Positions 1-11,783 of a stretch of DNA of 64,000 bases are shown here, piece after piece (position 1 is the first letter of the stretch; every line of letters begins with the position of its first letter). The translations under genes and the position numbers were made by a program. This DNA comes from Crotophaga sulcirostris (lineage: Eukaryota > Chordata > Aves > Cuculiformes > Crotophagidae), in the NCBI GenBank assembly GCA_013397455.1, contig VYZB01000373.1:177276-241275 (forward strand), in the 5' to 3' direction. The notes under the pieces were generated by a model that saw only the letters and a program-made list of their open reading frames with translations, was not told the DNA's origin and ran no database searches.

Positions 1-553
1 GGCCCCACCGCATCCCCTCCCAGAGTTCACCGCAAGTTTGTGCAGCAGCGGCGCTGGGAAAGCAAACCCTGGCTTTGGGATGGGGGGGGTGGGCTGTTCC
101 CCCCTCCCCAGCTCCCCCCGTGGTGAGCAGAGAAGCACAAGAAGAGTTTGGGAAAAGCAATTCCTCACCGCAGGGATTGTAACCTGTGAAACTCCAGTTA
201 ACCACAATCAAAGGATTTTATCCTATTTTTTAAAAACTAGCTCCTAGCAGAGACCGTTTATAATAGGGATGATGTAGGTCCTTCCCTTCCTGCAGCAACT
301 TTGATCCCTGGACCTGCTTGGCAAATGTTAATTTGTTCCCTTTCCAACAGGTAAGTGCAGCGTGAACCCTTTTGGCAGATGGGTTCATGGGAACAAAGAG
401 CAGTTAAGTGACTTCTCCAGGGCCACAAATCTCAGCGAGCAGGACGTTTGTTCATTGTGTTGGGCAGATGGTCCTGCTGAATTATGAAAGAAGTTATCTG
501 GAGTTTAGTTATGCATCTGTCCACGGGTACATGAGACCTCCGGGTGCAGTCCC

Positions 554-795
554 AGCACTGTGGTCCATTGGTTCACCAGCACCCAGCTTCTCCTGCTGTA
601 TAGAGGTTCTGAGGTGTCAGGGTGTTTCCAGGAAAAAAAATCTCCATATGTGCAGCCCCATTGACTGCTCTGAGCCCAACCCTCAAATTATGTTTGTTTT
701 TATTTGGGGAGGCCAAAATTCCTTTTGCAGGTTTTTCTAGAGATGTGTGGGTCAGTGGTGAGGCTCAGTTCCTGCACTGTGCAGTGGAGCATCTC
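554..795. repeat. Direct duplication, copy 1
   Basis: About 240 bases starting AGCACTGTGGTCCAT recur at 2766-3025 in the same orientation. Long blocks are nearly identical, for example GGTTCACCAGCACCCAGCTT and GGCCAAAATTCCTTTTGCAG. Copy 2 differs by scattered substitutions and an insertion of about 15-20 bases after the shared ACTGCTCT. Flanks outside the block are not alike. It may be a segmental duplication or two copies of an interspersed repeat that I do not recognise. Confidence 0.9.
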
Positions 796-1058
796 GAGGT
801 GTGGAGTCTCCTGATCCATTATGGGGCCAGCCCTGCACACACATCTCCCAGCACCTATGAGCCTGTCAAACCCCGATGCTCTTTCCCTTCTAGACAAGCC
901 TGTGCCTAGAAAGAGCCATGCCTGCTGGACTCTTAAGTAGAAAATACATGTGAATCCAGTGCAGGACTAGGCTAAAGCTTTGATTGGATGCTAATGAGAT
1001 TGGAAATTGCAAAGAAAGTTCATTATTTTTCTTAGACGTGCATAGTTTCTTTATACAC

Positions 1059-1075
1059 TGCTCAATAATTGAGCA
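1059..1075. other. Perfect 17-base palindrome
   Basis: TGCTCAAT and its reverse complement ATTGAGCA flank a single central A. It is short enough to occur by chance in 64 kb and no function is claimed. Confidence 0.8.
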
Positions 1076-2765
1076 AACAATTTCAAAACAAAATCTTCTC
1101 AACTTTAAAAAAAAAAAACTTAAACAGTTTCAGACTCTGTTCCCATACTTCCAACACTGGCCAACTTTTGTGGGTTTGCAACCAAATACTTTCATTCCAG
1201 GGTTGCTCTGGGAAGGACTCCCCACCCAAAGCCACCAGGAGTAAAACTGAGCAAAAGGGCCAAGTGCTGTCAGATGTAGGATGTGAACAGTGGAAAACTA
1301 GAGGCAGTGGTTTTTTCTACCTTTTTTTTATGTGGCATGATTACTTGAGACACTTTTTGTAGTAACAATACTTCCAAGACAGGCAGATGGATGTCATTCT
1401 TAATTCTTCTCCTGTGGATGGTGTCTCTTTAATGTTACTAAGGACCACTAATGAGCTGATTCACCAACATTGTGTTTTCTGCTCCTAGTGCACTATGGGG
1501 CTTCATTTCTGCTCCCAACTTGGCTATCTTGGGGTTTTTTTTGCAGTCATTTTCCTTTTTGATGTTCCAGAAGATAAGCTTCCTTTCTGTGGGCAATTAC
1601 AGGCTAAAGTTTGTTTTAAGGAGACTTAATACAAGGCAGGGGAGTGATTCTCATTTGCACTTGAGTCATGTTGCATGGCTCCAGTAACACAATGGAGTGT
1701 GAAAGTGAGTAAATATAAACAGAATTCACAGTGGCACACCTCAACAACCTTTTTGCATCCTGTGACTCTCATAAAGGTGCCTCACACTTGATAAGCGTCT
1801 GGGTTCTGGTATTCTTGTTCTCTTCCTTTACATCTTCATTTATCAGACTTAAAAAGCTATGTAAGAGGTACCAGAGAAGTCCCAGATAACCCACTGGTAA
1901 GGAGGAAATTATTAGCATGATGAACTTGAAAGGGAGGAGGAGAAAAACATAGAAAGTTTGAGAAGATTTAATCTGGGGCAGAATGACTCTGAATTTTGTA
2001 TAAAACCAGAGATTCCAGATCACAATGGTCATATAATTTTAGTTTCCTGCAAAGGTATCTTTGGGCTAGGTTTTTAACTTGCTAGAGATGGAGAAGACCC
2101 ATCTAGATGCGTATTGGAGTTTTCAGTACCACCTGGACACTAAAACTCTATGAGTCAGCATATTAGAGAGCTGAAATATGTATAATTTAGCTCCCGAGGC
2201 TCCTGGTGTTCTCAAAATATTAATTGGACTTGTATAGCCATAACCAATAAGGGTGAGAGTTGTGATGCTATTCCTTATGGTCTGTCATTTGTTTTGCCTC
2301 TGTGCTGTTGCTGGTGTTTGAAGTACCGATAATGCAAATAAAAATATGATACCACTTTGATGCAAGATTTCCTGTAAAATATTTTAGAAGTTAGTGAGTG
2401 TGAACATTTTCTGCAAGTTGAATTATCCCCACAAAGAAAAGGTTTTGCTGCCATGCTCACCAGGTGGGCTGGTTAGAAAAAAGTGGCCAAGCAAGTGCCT
2501 CTGTTGTCCAGCAACACTGCATCATCTGAAGGCGTGAAGAAAAGCAAACCAGATCCAACCCTATGAATTGTCTCAGCTGTGTGCTGTGTGTAGATGCTGA
2601 ACTGAATAATTCAGCCACGATCCTGGGACAGCTGAGGTGGAAATTAGTGGCTGTGTGCTTTTGTGGTGACACAAAGCAACCATGAGCAAAACTGGGCAAG
2701 CTTGGAAAACGCATACTCATCAGATGATGAGGTTAGTATTTTTTTTAATTGCTCAGCCAAGGCTG

Positions 2766-3025
2766 AGCACTGTGGTCCATCGGTTCACCAGCACCCAGCT
2801 TCTCCCACTGTAAAGAGGTTCTGAGGTGTCAGGGTTTTTCCAGGAAAAGCATCTCCGTATGTGCAGCCTCACTGACTGCTCTAACTTTCTAAGCAAGAGT
2901 CACATGCTCAAATTACATTTGTTTTTATTTTGAGAGGCCAAAATTCCTTTTGCAGGTTTCTCTGGAGATGCGTGAGTCAGTGGTGAGACTCAGTTCCTGC
3001 CCTGCCTCTGTGCAGAGCTGAACAT
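2766..3025. repeat. Direct duplication, copy 2
   Basis: Second copy of the block at 554-795, same orientation, about 2.2 kb downstream. The left edge is sharp at AGCACTGTGGTCCAT. The right edge is blurred after CTCAGTTCCTGC, where small insertions begin. No target-site duplication or poly(A) tail is evident at either copy, so the mechanism is open. Confidence 0.9.
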
Positions 3026-4261
3026 CCACAGAGAACTGTACGTAGATGCAGCTGGATACATAGGTGTTGTAACCCTGGTCTTTATTACAGTTAGGGATTT
3101 TTCTTGGGTGTAAGATGAAATTAAGCTGTTTCGTAATGAGACATGTGCACTAATGGCACATAAGACCTGTCATAGTGTTTGTTGCTACAGCCAAAGTTTT
3201 AAATCTTCTGCAGACATGGAAATCATTGGAAGCCTTACTTGCTTATTGCCTTACGATATTGTGCAAAAAAGTTTCTTCAAAGACTCAGTGATCAAGTTAC
3301 TTAGGTTTTGCCCTCATACTAGATTATCTTATTTTGTGCTACTGCTGATAAATTCACACTGGAGATTAAAACGTGATGCAGCTTGAAAAGAGACTGTAAA
3401 AACATGATAGGACAACACAGGCTTAACTTTTCCTGAGGAGTGAACTAGCTATTATTTATAAAAGGGCAGGGCCTGATTTTCATTTATGTGGAAGCTCCTG
3501 TGTATAGCTTTGGTAGTCCAAAGAAACCACAATTTAAACAAGAATTGGACTGTAAGTCATAACTGTTTTATTCATATAAACAATTTCAACAGGTTTGGCA
3601 CAAGCCATGAATTGCTAAGCTGCAACATCCACTTTTTAAGTTTGACACAAAGGTTAAAAATAACCAAACGGTTATTGCTAACCCCAGGTATTAAGGAGTT
3701 TTGGTCCAGATCTCCAAAATCTCAAGGGTGTTTTTAAAATGTTGGGATTTGGAAGTCTTTTGATATTTTAGAGGGAGTTTATTTGAGTTCACCTCATGTA
3801 CCTTCTGCCTTTTTAGGCCATAGAAATCACAAAGTGCAGACGTTTATTTATTTTCTTTTGTAAGCAGAAACTGAAATTTGGTTGTATATTTATAGCACTA
3901 CAAGGCCCACGATGATGCGAAGTATTTTGAGATTTGTGGTATGTGCCTTTGAGAGCTGGCAAGACTGTAAAGAACTTACTTTTATTGCCAAACTAGTTAA
4001 GAGATTATTCTGGTTATATATAAGGAACCTACTCAGTAAGGCAGGACTCTTTTCATAATAAAACATTTCACTATGTTTATGCTTGTAAAACGCAACAAGC
4101 AGCAAAGCAAATGTAGGTCAAGTGAGGTTCACAGCAAGGCAGTTACAGTTTTCATCTTAAAGGTGCAGCTTAGGTGATGTTAAGTATTGTTTTCTTTTGA
4201 TAAGTGTAAAACTGCATCCCTGGCAGGGAAGGCGACATGCAAGCCTTATGTTAGGGACTGA

Positions 4262-4382
4262 GGCACTTAGTGCCATGGTTTAGATGATGCGTTGGTGTTG
4301 GTGTTAGTGTTACTGTTGGGTTATAGGTTGGACTCGATGATCTCAAAGGTCATTTCCAACCTTGTAATACTGTGATACTGTG
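4262..4382 (+). mobile_element. CR1 LINE, 3' terminal fragment
   Basis: The segment contains the typical CR1 3' end wording: GGTTGGACTCGATGATCTCA, then AAAGGTCATTTCCAACCTT. It finishes in two copies of the octamer ATACTGTG (4367-4382), a variant of the CR1 terminal octamer repeat that stands in for a poly(A) tail. Only about 120 bases remain, the usual 5' truncation. The orientation puts its 3' end on the + strand, the same as the host gene, inside its presumed intron. Confidence 0.85.
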
Positions 4383-5448
4383 AAACATCTGTCATTCTGT
4401 CTCTTTCCTTGAAGTTAGTTAAACTCCAGAGAGACCCTCCTCTTCCCTTGTTTAAGCATAACCTACTGTTTATAGCACGGTAAAAAGCTGCACTGCACTT
4501 TGGGGAAAAGAACTGCTGTGCGAAAATAGAGGTATAAGAGTCAAAGCAATTTTGTAGTATTCCTCTTCTCTGCGTAGCAGACAGCCTAAGACAGTCCCAT
4601 GCACAGACTTCAAAAGGAAAGTCTTTAAAAGCATGCATTAGCTTGTGCTGCCCTTGTGTGCAAGAAGCATTGTGGTTCTACCCTCACTCACCAGCTCTCT
4701 TTCAACCAACCTCGCAGAAGCAGAGAAAGTATCAGTTTTGGGAGAGGCTTCACAGAGCCAGGCTGGGGAACCAGCGTGTGTGAAGCAAGAGCAAGACAAG
4801 AGGAATATCCCAAGTGAGTTTAAATGTGCCTGCCTGGGAAGAGAAGACTTGGGTCTAGGAGGAGTAAACTCCAAAACAGTGTCAGGATGTTGTGAATGTC
4901 TCTCCCTGGCTCTGTGTCTAACCTGCGGGTATGTTTTGCATCTTTTCTTCTGCATTGTCAAGAGAATTACACATCAAGTTCCACCTTCAGGGTCACATCA
5001 CATTTGCAGTAATGCCAGGAAGACAAAGAGATGCTTTAGCTTTTCCTGAGGGCTTCATTGCAGTGGATGATACAGAAGAAGAGAAAACCCAACGTGACTT
5101 CTTCCAGGTCTGAGCAGGGCTGATGTCAAAAAACCCCACTTGTATTTGTAAAATGCGCACGTGTGAAGCATGCATAACCTGCACTGCTGGTGCAGTCAGA
5201 GGTGTTTTCTCTTCTGGATCTATTTCCTTGTCTTCTGATGCATCATGTTAATAAAATGAAAGTTCTTCCTCCGAAGCGTGGCTTCTGAAACAGCCTGTAG
5301 TGTCTGTCCCCAGTGCAGGTCTGAGCTGCAGGAGGCCCAATATACTTTGGCAGATGTTTACAGTATGTCACCTTATAAAATAACGTGGAAAGGCGGGCGT
5401 GAATTCCTGTTAATGTCTTTTCTCTCTTGTGTTGCTGTTGGCTTTCAG

Positions 5449-5571
5449 CATGTGTGGAGTGAAAGTGAGGACTGCTTACCTTTTCTGCAGCTCGCACAGG
5501 ATTACATCTCCTCCTGTGGGAAAAAAACACTCCATGAAATACTGGAAAAAGTCTTCAAATCCTTCAGACCT
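5449..5571 (+). CDS. Penultimate coding exon of an unrecognised gene
   Basis: This is a 123-base, 41-codon exon. It is preceded by a pyrimidine-rich acceptor ending TTTCAG and followed by a consensus donor GTAAGT. Both ends are phase 0. The peptide starts HVWSESEDCLPFLQ and ends LEKVFKSFRP. It looks like two amphipathic helices, with hydrophobic residues spaced as in helical-repeat proteins, although no named domain can be assigned from 41 residues. In the same frame it joins directly to the last exon at 11673, which supports both. Codons are used without stops through the exon, and upstream and downstream sequence in frame looks intronic. I could not match it with certainty to a gene I know, so the function is left open. 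Confidence 0.85.
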
Positions 5572-8500
5572 GTAAGTGCCTCTTTTTTACTTCTAAACAT
5601 TGATAGTTACCTGTGACTCTTAATAGGACAGCACTGGATGGAGCAAGGTGGTTTTTCTTCTGCAGGGACTTGCATCTCCAGTCAGCTGCCTGGGTGCAAG
5701 GGTGTTAGTATGTAAGCTACTATTAGGCATTTGGAAATGGTTTCTTGGAAGCCAGCTGCCTTTTTATTTCTATCTCTACTTTTGAGAGGATGAGATTCCT
5801 GCATGGGGTGGGAGGCCAACTGGTGCAGCAGCCGGTGGCAGCGGCTCCCCAGCTGGGCAGGGGCTCAGGTCGTGCTGATGCAGCGCTGACTCCAAGGAGT
5901 GGGATGGGAGTCAGCGCCGTGGGACTTTGTGGCACAGTTGTTTCCCGGCACTGGAATTTTGGGGTTTTGCAAGGATCTGAGTAGCAAGAGTAAACCTCTG
6001 GGAAGCTGGAAGTATGAACTCTCCTCAGAGTGGTTTATTTTATTTTAGAGTTGGCTTCTTTTTTTCCCCCAAGTGGTCCAAATTTTACTATTAGGATGGT
6101 TGCCACTTGGTCTTCACAAACGCCAGTTTGGTCACTGCTTGAGAAGCTGGAGCAGAAACTGGGTTTTGTGGGGAGAAGGTTTATATTTTTCTGTTTTGCT
6201 GCTACTGAGCTTTCTCTGTCCTTGTTTAGCACTAAGATTTGGGTCAAAGCCTAGGTCTTGTCAGGGCGAGGTGGCTTAGGCTGGCTGTTGTCCATCATTT
6301 TTGCCAGATCCTCCCTTTGCACAGCCTCTCTTTTTGAGTGCCCGGGGCTGGGTAAGGGGCTGATGTGAAGCAGAGTGTAGGTTCCTGTGATATCCATGGG
6401 AAAGCTGACCAATGGAGATTTCTATACTCAACTGAAAATGTAAACCTTTTGCCCTCTTCTCTTCTTCTGGCTGACTAATCGAGAAGACTGAAAATGTATC
6501 CCAAGTATTTAAAGCAAAAGGGAGGGCCTGGAGTGCTGATATGAAAACACTGGCCCTCCTTGCGTTACACCCTTATGTTGCCTTGCCATGGACCGTCACA
6601 GCTGGTCTACATGAAAGAGCATCATTTTGAAGAATCCTTTGAGAGACTGGAAATAAATAGAACAGATGCACACTTTCCTTAGAAAGGGCTGGAAATCTGA
6701 TCCGTCAGTACAGCTGGTTGTAATTGTGAAAACATACAAAAATATAAATATGTTTCCCAGAACAATATTCTGCTCTTGGATCTTCATAGCTGCTTTCTCC
6801 TGCTCAGAAAAACTATGTCTTTGAGGAGAAACTTCCGTTGGTACAACTAAAGGCGACTCCAAAAAGACTTAATTAAATTGGTACAGATCACTTATTTAAT
6901 TTAAACCACATTTATTTCAGCATAGCTGAAGTTACTGAGAAATTGGCCTCAGTCAAACCAAGTTAGGCTACTCTTCGGACTAAAGAAGTTCAAAGCAAGG
7001 GGAACCATTATGTGCATTTAATTTGGGCCTTTCTTTAATACATCACTTTTCACCCCTTGATTCCCTCAACCAAGCACATAAATTATGGTTGAGCTGGAGT
7101 GCATCTTTTCCAAAGACACCTGGTCTCGATGTTTTTTTCTCATCATTTGTTATGTTCCTGTGAAAAACTCTTTTGTTTTATTTACAATCTGTGTTTTCCT
7201 AGCTGTTTGAATTTCACTGTGCTTTTGTCTGCTCAGAACCGGTGTCCTCAATCGTCAGAGACCTCTTGCAGACTATAATCAAGTACCTCTTCATTTTTTC
7301 TTGGCAGTACCACAAAGATTAAGTTTCTCAGATTCTCCTTTGACCTAGTATTTGCATCAGTGTAACAAAACCAGGTTTTATCATTTGAGGCATGGTTGTG
7401 TGTAGACAAGTCCCATAAGGACTGTATTGACGTTTTTCCCTTATTGTAATTATTAAAAATAGCATATGCATGGTAGTATAGGTGTTTAAAAGTGAAGGGT
7501 GTTAGGATAGATGTATGAAAATAGTTACTTTGCACCCTCAGGCCTTTACCAGAACAAAATCGCTTTTCATCAGTATTGGGAAATTATTTCCTTGGGATTA
7601 CTTCGTGCTGTCCCCCATCCTTTCTCTGCTGGACCTGCTTTGCTGATGAAAACACCTCGCAGCTAGCTTGGAGGTAATAGTGCATTTGCAGGACATTTCT
7701 TCTCCATTGTCCCAACTAAGTCTGCTGCCAGAGACCAGTCTGGCGGATTTCAGTTTGAAAAATGGCAATTTAGGAAAAACTGCTGCTGAAGGTCAGACTG
7801 GGCTCTTCTGAAGTGTCTGATGGTCTGAGCTACTCAGTCTGAGACACTAAGGAGCAGCCAGGTTTTTAGCACGTGCTTGGTAAGCACCTTCTGAAAGTCT
7901 TTTCCATTTAGGTATTTCCAGCCAGACATCCAAGATTATTAGACAGTTTTGAAAGTCTTGGTCAAGGTTCTTCGAAGGGAAATGTTTAGGAGGAGAGACG
8001 GGCGGTGCATCTGCAGTTCTCCATGCCTTTGTGCACAGCACGGGCACCTGCCCTCTCTTAACCAAGGGCTCCCGGACCAATTTTTGCCCAGTGACTCAGC
8101 TCAGCCCTGCTCCCACACATTTGTAAAAACAGCCCAGCTGTGTTTCTGTAGGTTTACCTTGGGGCTGCCACCTGGGAAGGGACTGGCTGCTTACGCCTTT
8201 GGGCCCCATGTTTTGGAGGTGGTGAGAGTGGGGATGCCCAGTGACTGGCATCCCTCTCAGTGAGAGACAGAGATTTTCTTCTGCTCATTGCTCTTGCCTG
8301 GGCACAGGAAGCAATGAGGGCACTCTTGGGGCTGCTCTCCAACCCTCACTGCTCTCAGGCATCTCTCCCTTATGTTTTATGGGCATAAACACAGTACCAG
8401 GGCAAGATATTTACTTTTTAAAAGTGTTAGTTAACCCCTGACAGCTAAACTGGATCTCTAAATCCTGCTCTAGACAAGGTCAAGCTGTTTCTTTGCTGAA

Positions 8501-11500
8501 AGTGGTGGGAGGCATGTTGTATCTGCCCATTACTGCCTTCCTGGGTCATTTTTTTCTTCTTGTGATTAACCTTATTATCCACTTATTCGGGGAGCATCCA
8601 AAAGTGCTAGGCACAGGTACACGAAGTGATGCCAGTAGCACTGGGCTCAAATACCACTGTTTATGTGAAAGCATCCCAGCTCCTCTGATGCTGTTGTCTC
8701 TCTGGTGCCAGAGCACCATGCTGGTGCTTTGGAGACTTAAGTCCTTGACACCGGGATTCAACAGAACCACGTTAGCTTTAGTGTAGCATCGTGTGGACTG
8801 CTAAAGCTCAGTCTTGTACTTGCCTTGTTTTTCAGTTTGTTTGTGCATGAGCAGGCAATGTCACTCTGCTTTTGTGAGTTTGCAACTTAAAATCAGGGCA
8901 TTTTGAAAGAGTTCATAGAAGAAAGACAAATAAAAAATAAAAAATGCCTGAGGGACATTGCACCACCTGGCAGAGTTTGCAGAGAACCAAAACATGAGCA
9001 CTGAGCTCACCTTCAGCCAAAAAAAAATACATCTGAGCTGAGGAGGCTGCAGTGTAAAAGCCTTTTATCGAGTTTTCATTTAATTCATCCACATCTCAAT
9101 GACCTCTCCTTTTCCTCCAGATGGGTAGTTTGGCCATCAGGAATAAATAGGTGTAGTTCAGGTGGTACTGACACTGATTCTTGTCCTCCTACCCTCCTCA
9201 CCACCCTCCTGTCCTCCTCCCCATGTGTCCCACTCACCTGGCAGTTTTGTTTCCCTTGCCTATTTGGCTGATGGATCAACTCGCTCTTTCTACACTCCTT
9301 TCCTGTTTTACCTCTTTCCTCTTTGTTTTCACTCTTCATTTAGGTCCTTTCGAGTCTCCCACATAGCTGATACTTTTTAATATATAAAGTAGACATGGAC
9401 TAGAAGCAGAAACTAGTGTGTGTGAAAGAAAACAAAGTGAAAGTCAATCTAGGGTCAGCTCAGGCCACCTTCACAGTCTTATTTCATCCTCATCTTTTAT
9501 ACTTCTGCTATGGCCCAATGTTTGTAGAACGTCCTGCATTTTGGACCCTGATCCTCCCTCCCTGGGGTCAAGATGTTGACTGGTTTGGCACTGCAGTCCA
9601 GACTGGTGTGAGGGTTTAACAGCAGTGAGGGACTGCAGTCCTGCGGGAAGCATCGAGATGTGACCCCTAAAAGGAGAACCTGCATGGCTGAGGTCCTTGA
9701 TGCCTTAGAAGATCCTACAGTTTCCATGAGAGAGCAAAGTTGTGTCTCTCTTGGAACAGCATCACATCTTGTCCCATCCCCATTCTTCCTATGCTTCTTA
9801 AATCACTAATGTCTCCAGCATCACTCTGATGTATGCCGTGACAGAGAGGAGAACTGGGTTTCCCAAGGGTAAAGGGAGAGAGGATGTGTGAAAAGCAGGA
9901 TGTGCTCCCCATCCTGTGAGTCTGTGTGCGTCTTTGAGGTTCTCGTGCTGTATGTTGTATTTTCCTTGCTATTTTTGCATGGGAAAGATTTACAGTATCC
10001 CAGAAATTGAAGACTCATGTGGCTCATTTCCCTGCAAATCAAGGACGAATTATAGCCAGAGATCGACAAAAAAATGTGATCAAAGCTCTTTCTGCTGGGT
10101 GATTTTAACAAAGAAGTACAACACTCAACATTTAATTAGAATACACTGAATCAGTATAGTGAAAATAATACTGGTGGATAAGTAAGTCTAGAGGCCTTGC
10201 TTTTGCATTTTAAAACCAGAGTCTTTTAATTTTAGCTTCAACATGAAACAAATCCCCCACATCCTGAAAATGAACCAAGTAGTTTCATGTTCAGTTAAGC
10301 ATTTGATTTGAATAATGTGTGTGCACAGGAATATTTACTCTTTGTTCTGCTCAGGAAACAAGAACATTTTCAGCTTGGGATCTCTCTTAAGTATTTTTAA
10401 AATGCGAAGGAGGGGTTTTAGTCAGCAAATTCTCCTTCCATTTCCCTGCCAAAGAAACCCTACAACTAAAAAGCTGTTTTTTTCCAAGTGACAGTGAGGA
10501 ATACAAGCTTCACTGGACCCAGAGGCTAATTCTGTGCATTTTATTTGTGTCCACTGAATAATTTTGAATGTTGGTCACGGACTAAATTAGTTTAGGGCCC
10601 TAAAAAATCTGCCTCATCACCACCTTCTCATTTTCATGCTCTCACCTAGCGAGCGTCACCCTCCTCCTGATTTTTCTGGGCTTTGCCTCTGTCAAGAGCT
10701 AACAGCTGCCTCACTCTCCAAACAGGGCGTTGCATGCATCTGTGCTGCTCTTCCAGCCCTGGCAAGCTAAATATGTGGTATTCCCAATAATGCCTGGCAT
10801 GTGATTTTGCTTTGTGGCTATTAATAGCTGCTAGTGTAGGATTCTAATATGAGATTTCCACAACAGATGCATTATTTTGACTATTATTTAGTTTATCTGT
10901 CTTTCTGATTCCTGTTGGCTTGGCAACCTTCGGAGGAGAGGGGAAAAGTTCAATCACTATTTGCTCCTTCTGCAGCAAACAAGTGCAGGGATGAGAGGCA
11001 TTATGTGGAGGCATGCAAACATTAGCAAAAAAAAAGATGAACTGGCAGTTCTTCAGAGGCCCAGATCTAACTTCCAGAAATTTAAAGACTCTTGAACAAT
11101 TTTGAGTTGAATACACGGTATTTGTCACTGTGAGGGCTTCACCCCATGTGCGTGGCTTCATCTGGTGTGATGGAGTGCGGGGTTCAAGAGAAGCACTTAA
11201 CACAGAGGGATCTTTAGGTTTTTAGGGACTCCTTGCCTACTCCATAGTAGCCAGTTCTACATGAGGATGCTTTTTTCTTTGGCTTTTATAGGGTTGCTGA
11301 ACACAATCTTAAACTGAGATAACTGCTGCTACAATATTATCATGGTTCTTTCTGAATTTAAACCACTGCCAAGTCTAAACACTCAACAATTCATGATACG
11401 ACCTCAGGGAAGAACGCAAAGCTTTTTGCAAGTGCTGTGCTTTGGTTTTATTTGTCTTCCAGTCTCTGAGCACTTAATTCGGTGTGAGGATGCGTTTGCA

Positions 11501-11672
11501 AATCTTTCTCTGTCACAGGAGGGAGAGAAAGAGAGTAGAGATCATTATGCAATACTGTTATTCCAGGACTTGGGGTTTTCAAGAATTGGCACCTAGGAAT
11601 TGTGTGAAGGTTTGCAGCAAAGCTGCACGAGAGGGTAATGCTCTATTACACAGTGTTTTTTCTTCTTTGTAG
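5572..11672 (+). other. Intron between the two recognised exons
   Basis: A 6.1 kb interval begins with donor GTAAGT at 5572 and ends with a T-rich tract and acceptor TTGTAG at 11672. No other exon in a compatible phase with good splice sites was seen. No CR1 or LTR fragment was recognised within it. A pyrimidine-rich stretch with repeated TCCTCC lies around 9180-9225. An alternative exon could be present but cannot be supported here. Confidence 0.75.
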
Positions 11673-11783
11673 TTACTTGGACTTCCAGACGTTGATGATG
11701 ATGCGTTTGAAGAATATAATGCAGATGTGGAAGAAGAGGAACCAGAAGCTGATCACCAACAGATGGGTGTCAGTCAGCAGTGA
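11673..11783 (+). CDS. Last coding exon with acidic C-terminal tail
   Basis: This is 37 codons including the TGA at 11781-11783. It is entered in phase 0 from the acceptor TTCTTTGTAG. The peptide starts LLGLPDVDDDAFEEYN, continues with a run of glutamates (DVEEEEPEAD), and ends HQQMGVSQQ. About half of residues 6-27 are D or E, so the protein ends in a flexible acidic tail. Joined to the exon at 5449 it yields a continuous 77-residue C-terminus. The tail sequence felt familiar from a conserved vertebrate protein but I could not place it; two candidates I considered from memory (TRPC4AP and XPO6) end differently. No nuclear localisation signal, transmembrane segment or lipidation motif is visible in the tail. 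Confidence 0.9.
   Translation, partial: LLGLPDVDDDAFEEYNADVEEEEPEADHQQMGVSQQ

Larger units (their letters stand above)
1..5448 (+). other. Intron or upstream region of the + strand gene; no exon recognised
   Basis: The sequence before the first recognised exon is non-coding in appearance. The first ~120 bases are G/C rich with a run of eight G near position 83-90, but no frame there has both a convincing splice acceptor and donor. The stretch carries one copy each of a local direct duplication (554-795, 2766-3025), a 17-base perfect palindrome at 1059-1075, and a CR1 3' end at 4262-4382. It ends in a good polypyrimidine tract and acceptor AG just before 5449. Because the first recognised exon starts at a codon boundary and is internal, this stretch is most simply an intron whose upstream exons lie outside the window. 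Confidence 0.6.

Noticed and set aside
1..250. G/C-rich start as a possible exon or CpG promoter
   Set aside because: No frame has both splice sites, CpG is not dense, and the window edge cuts the context.
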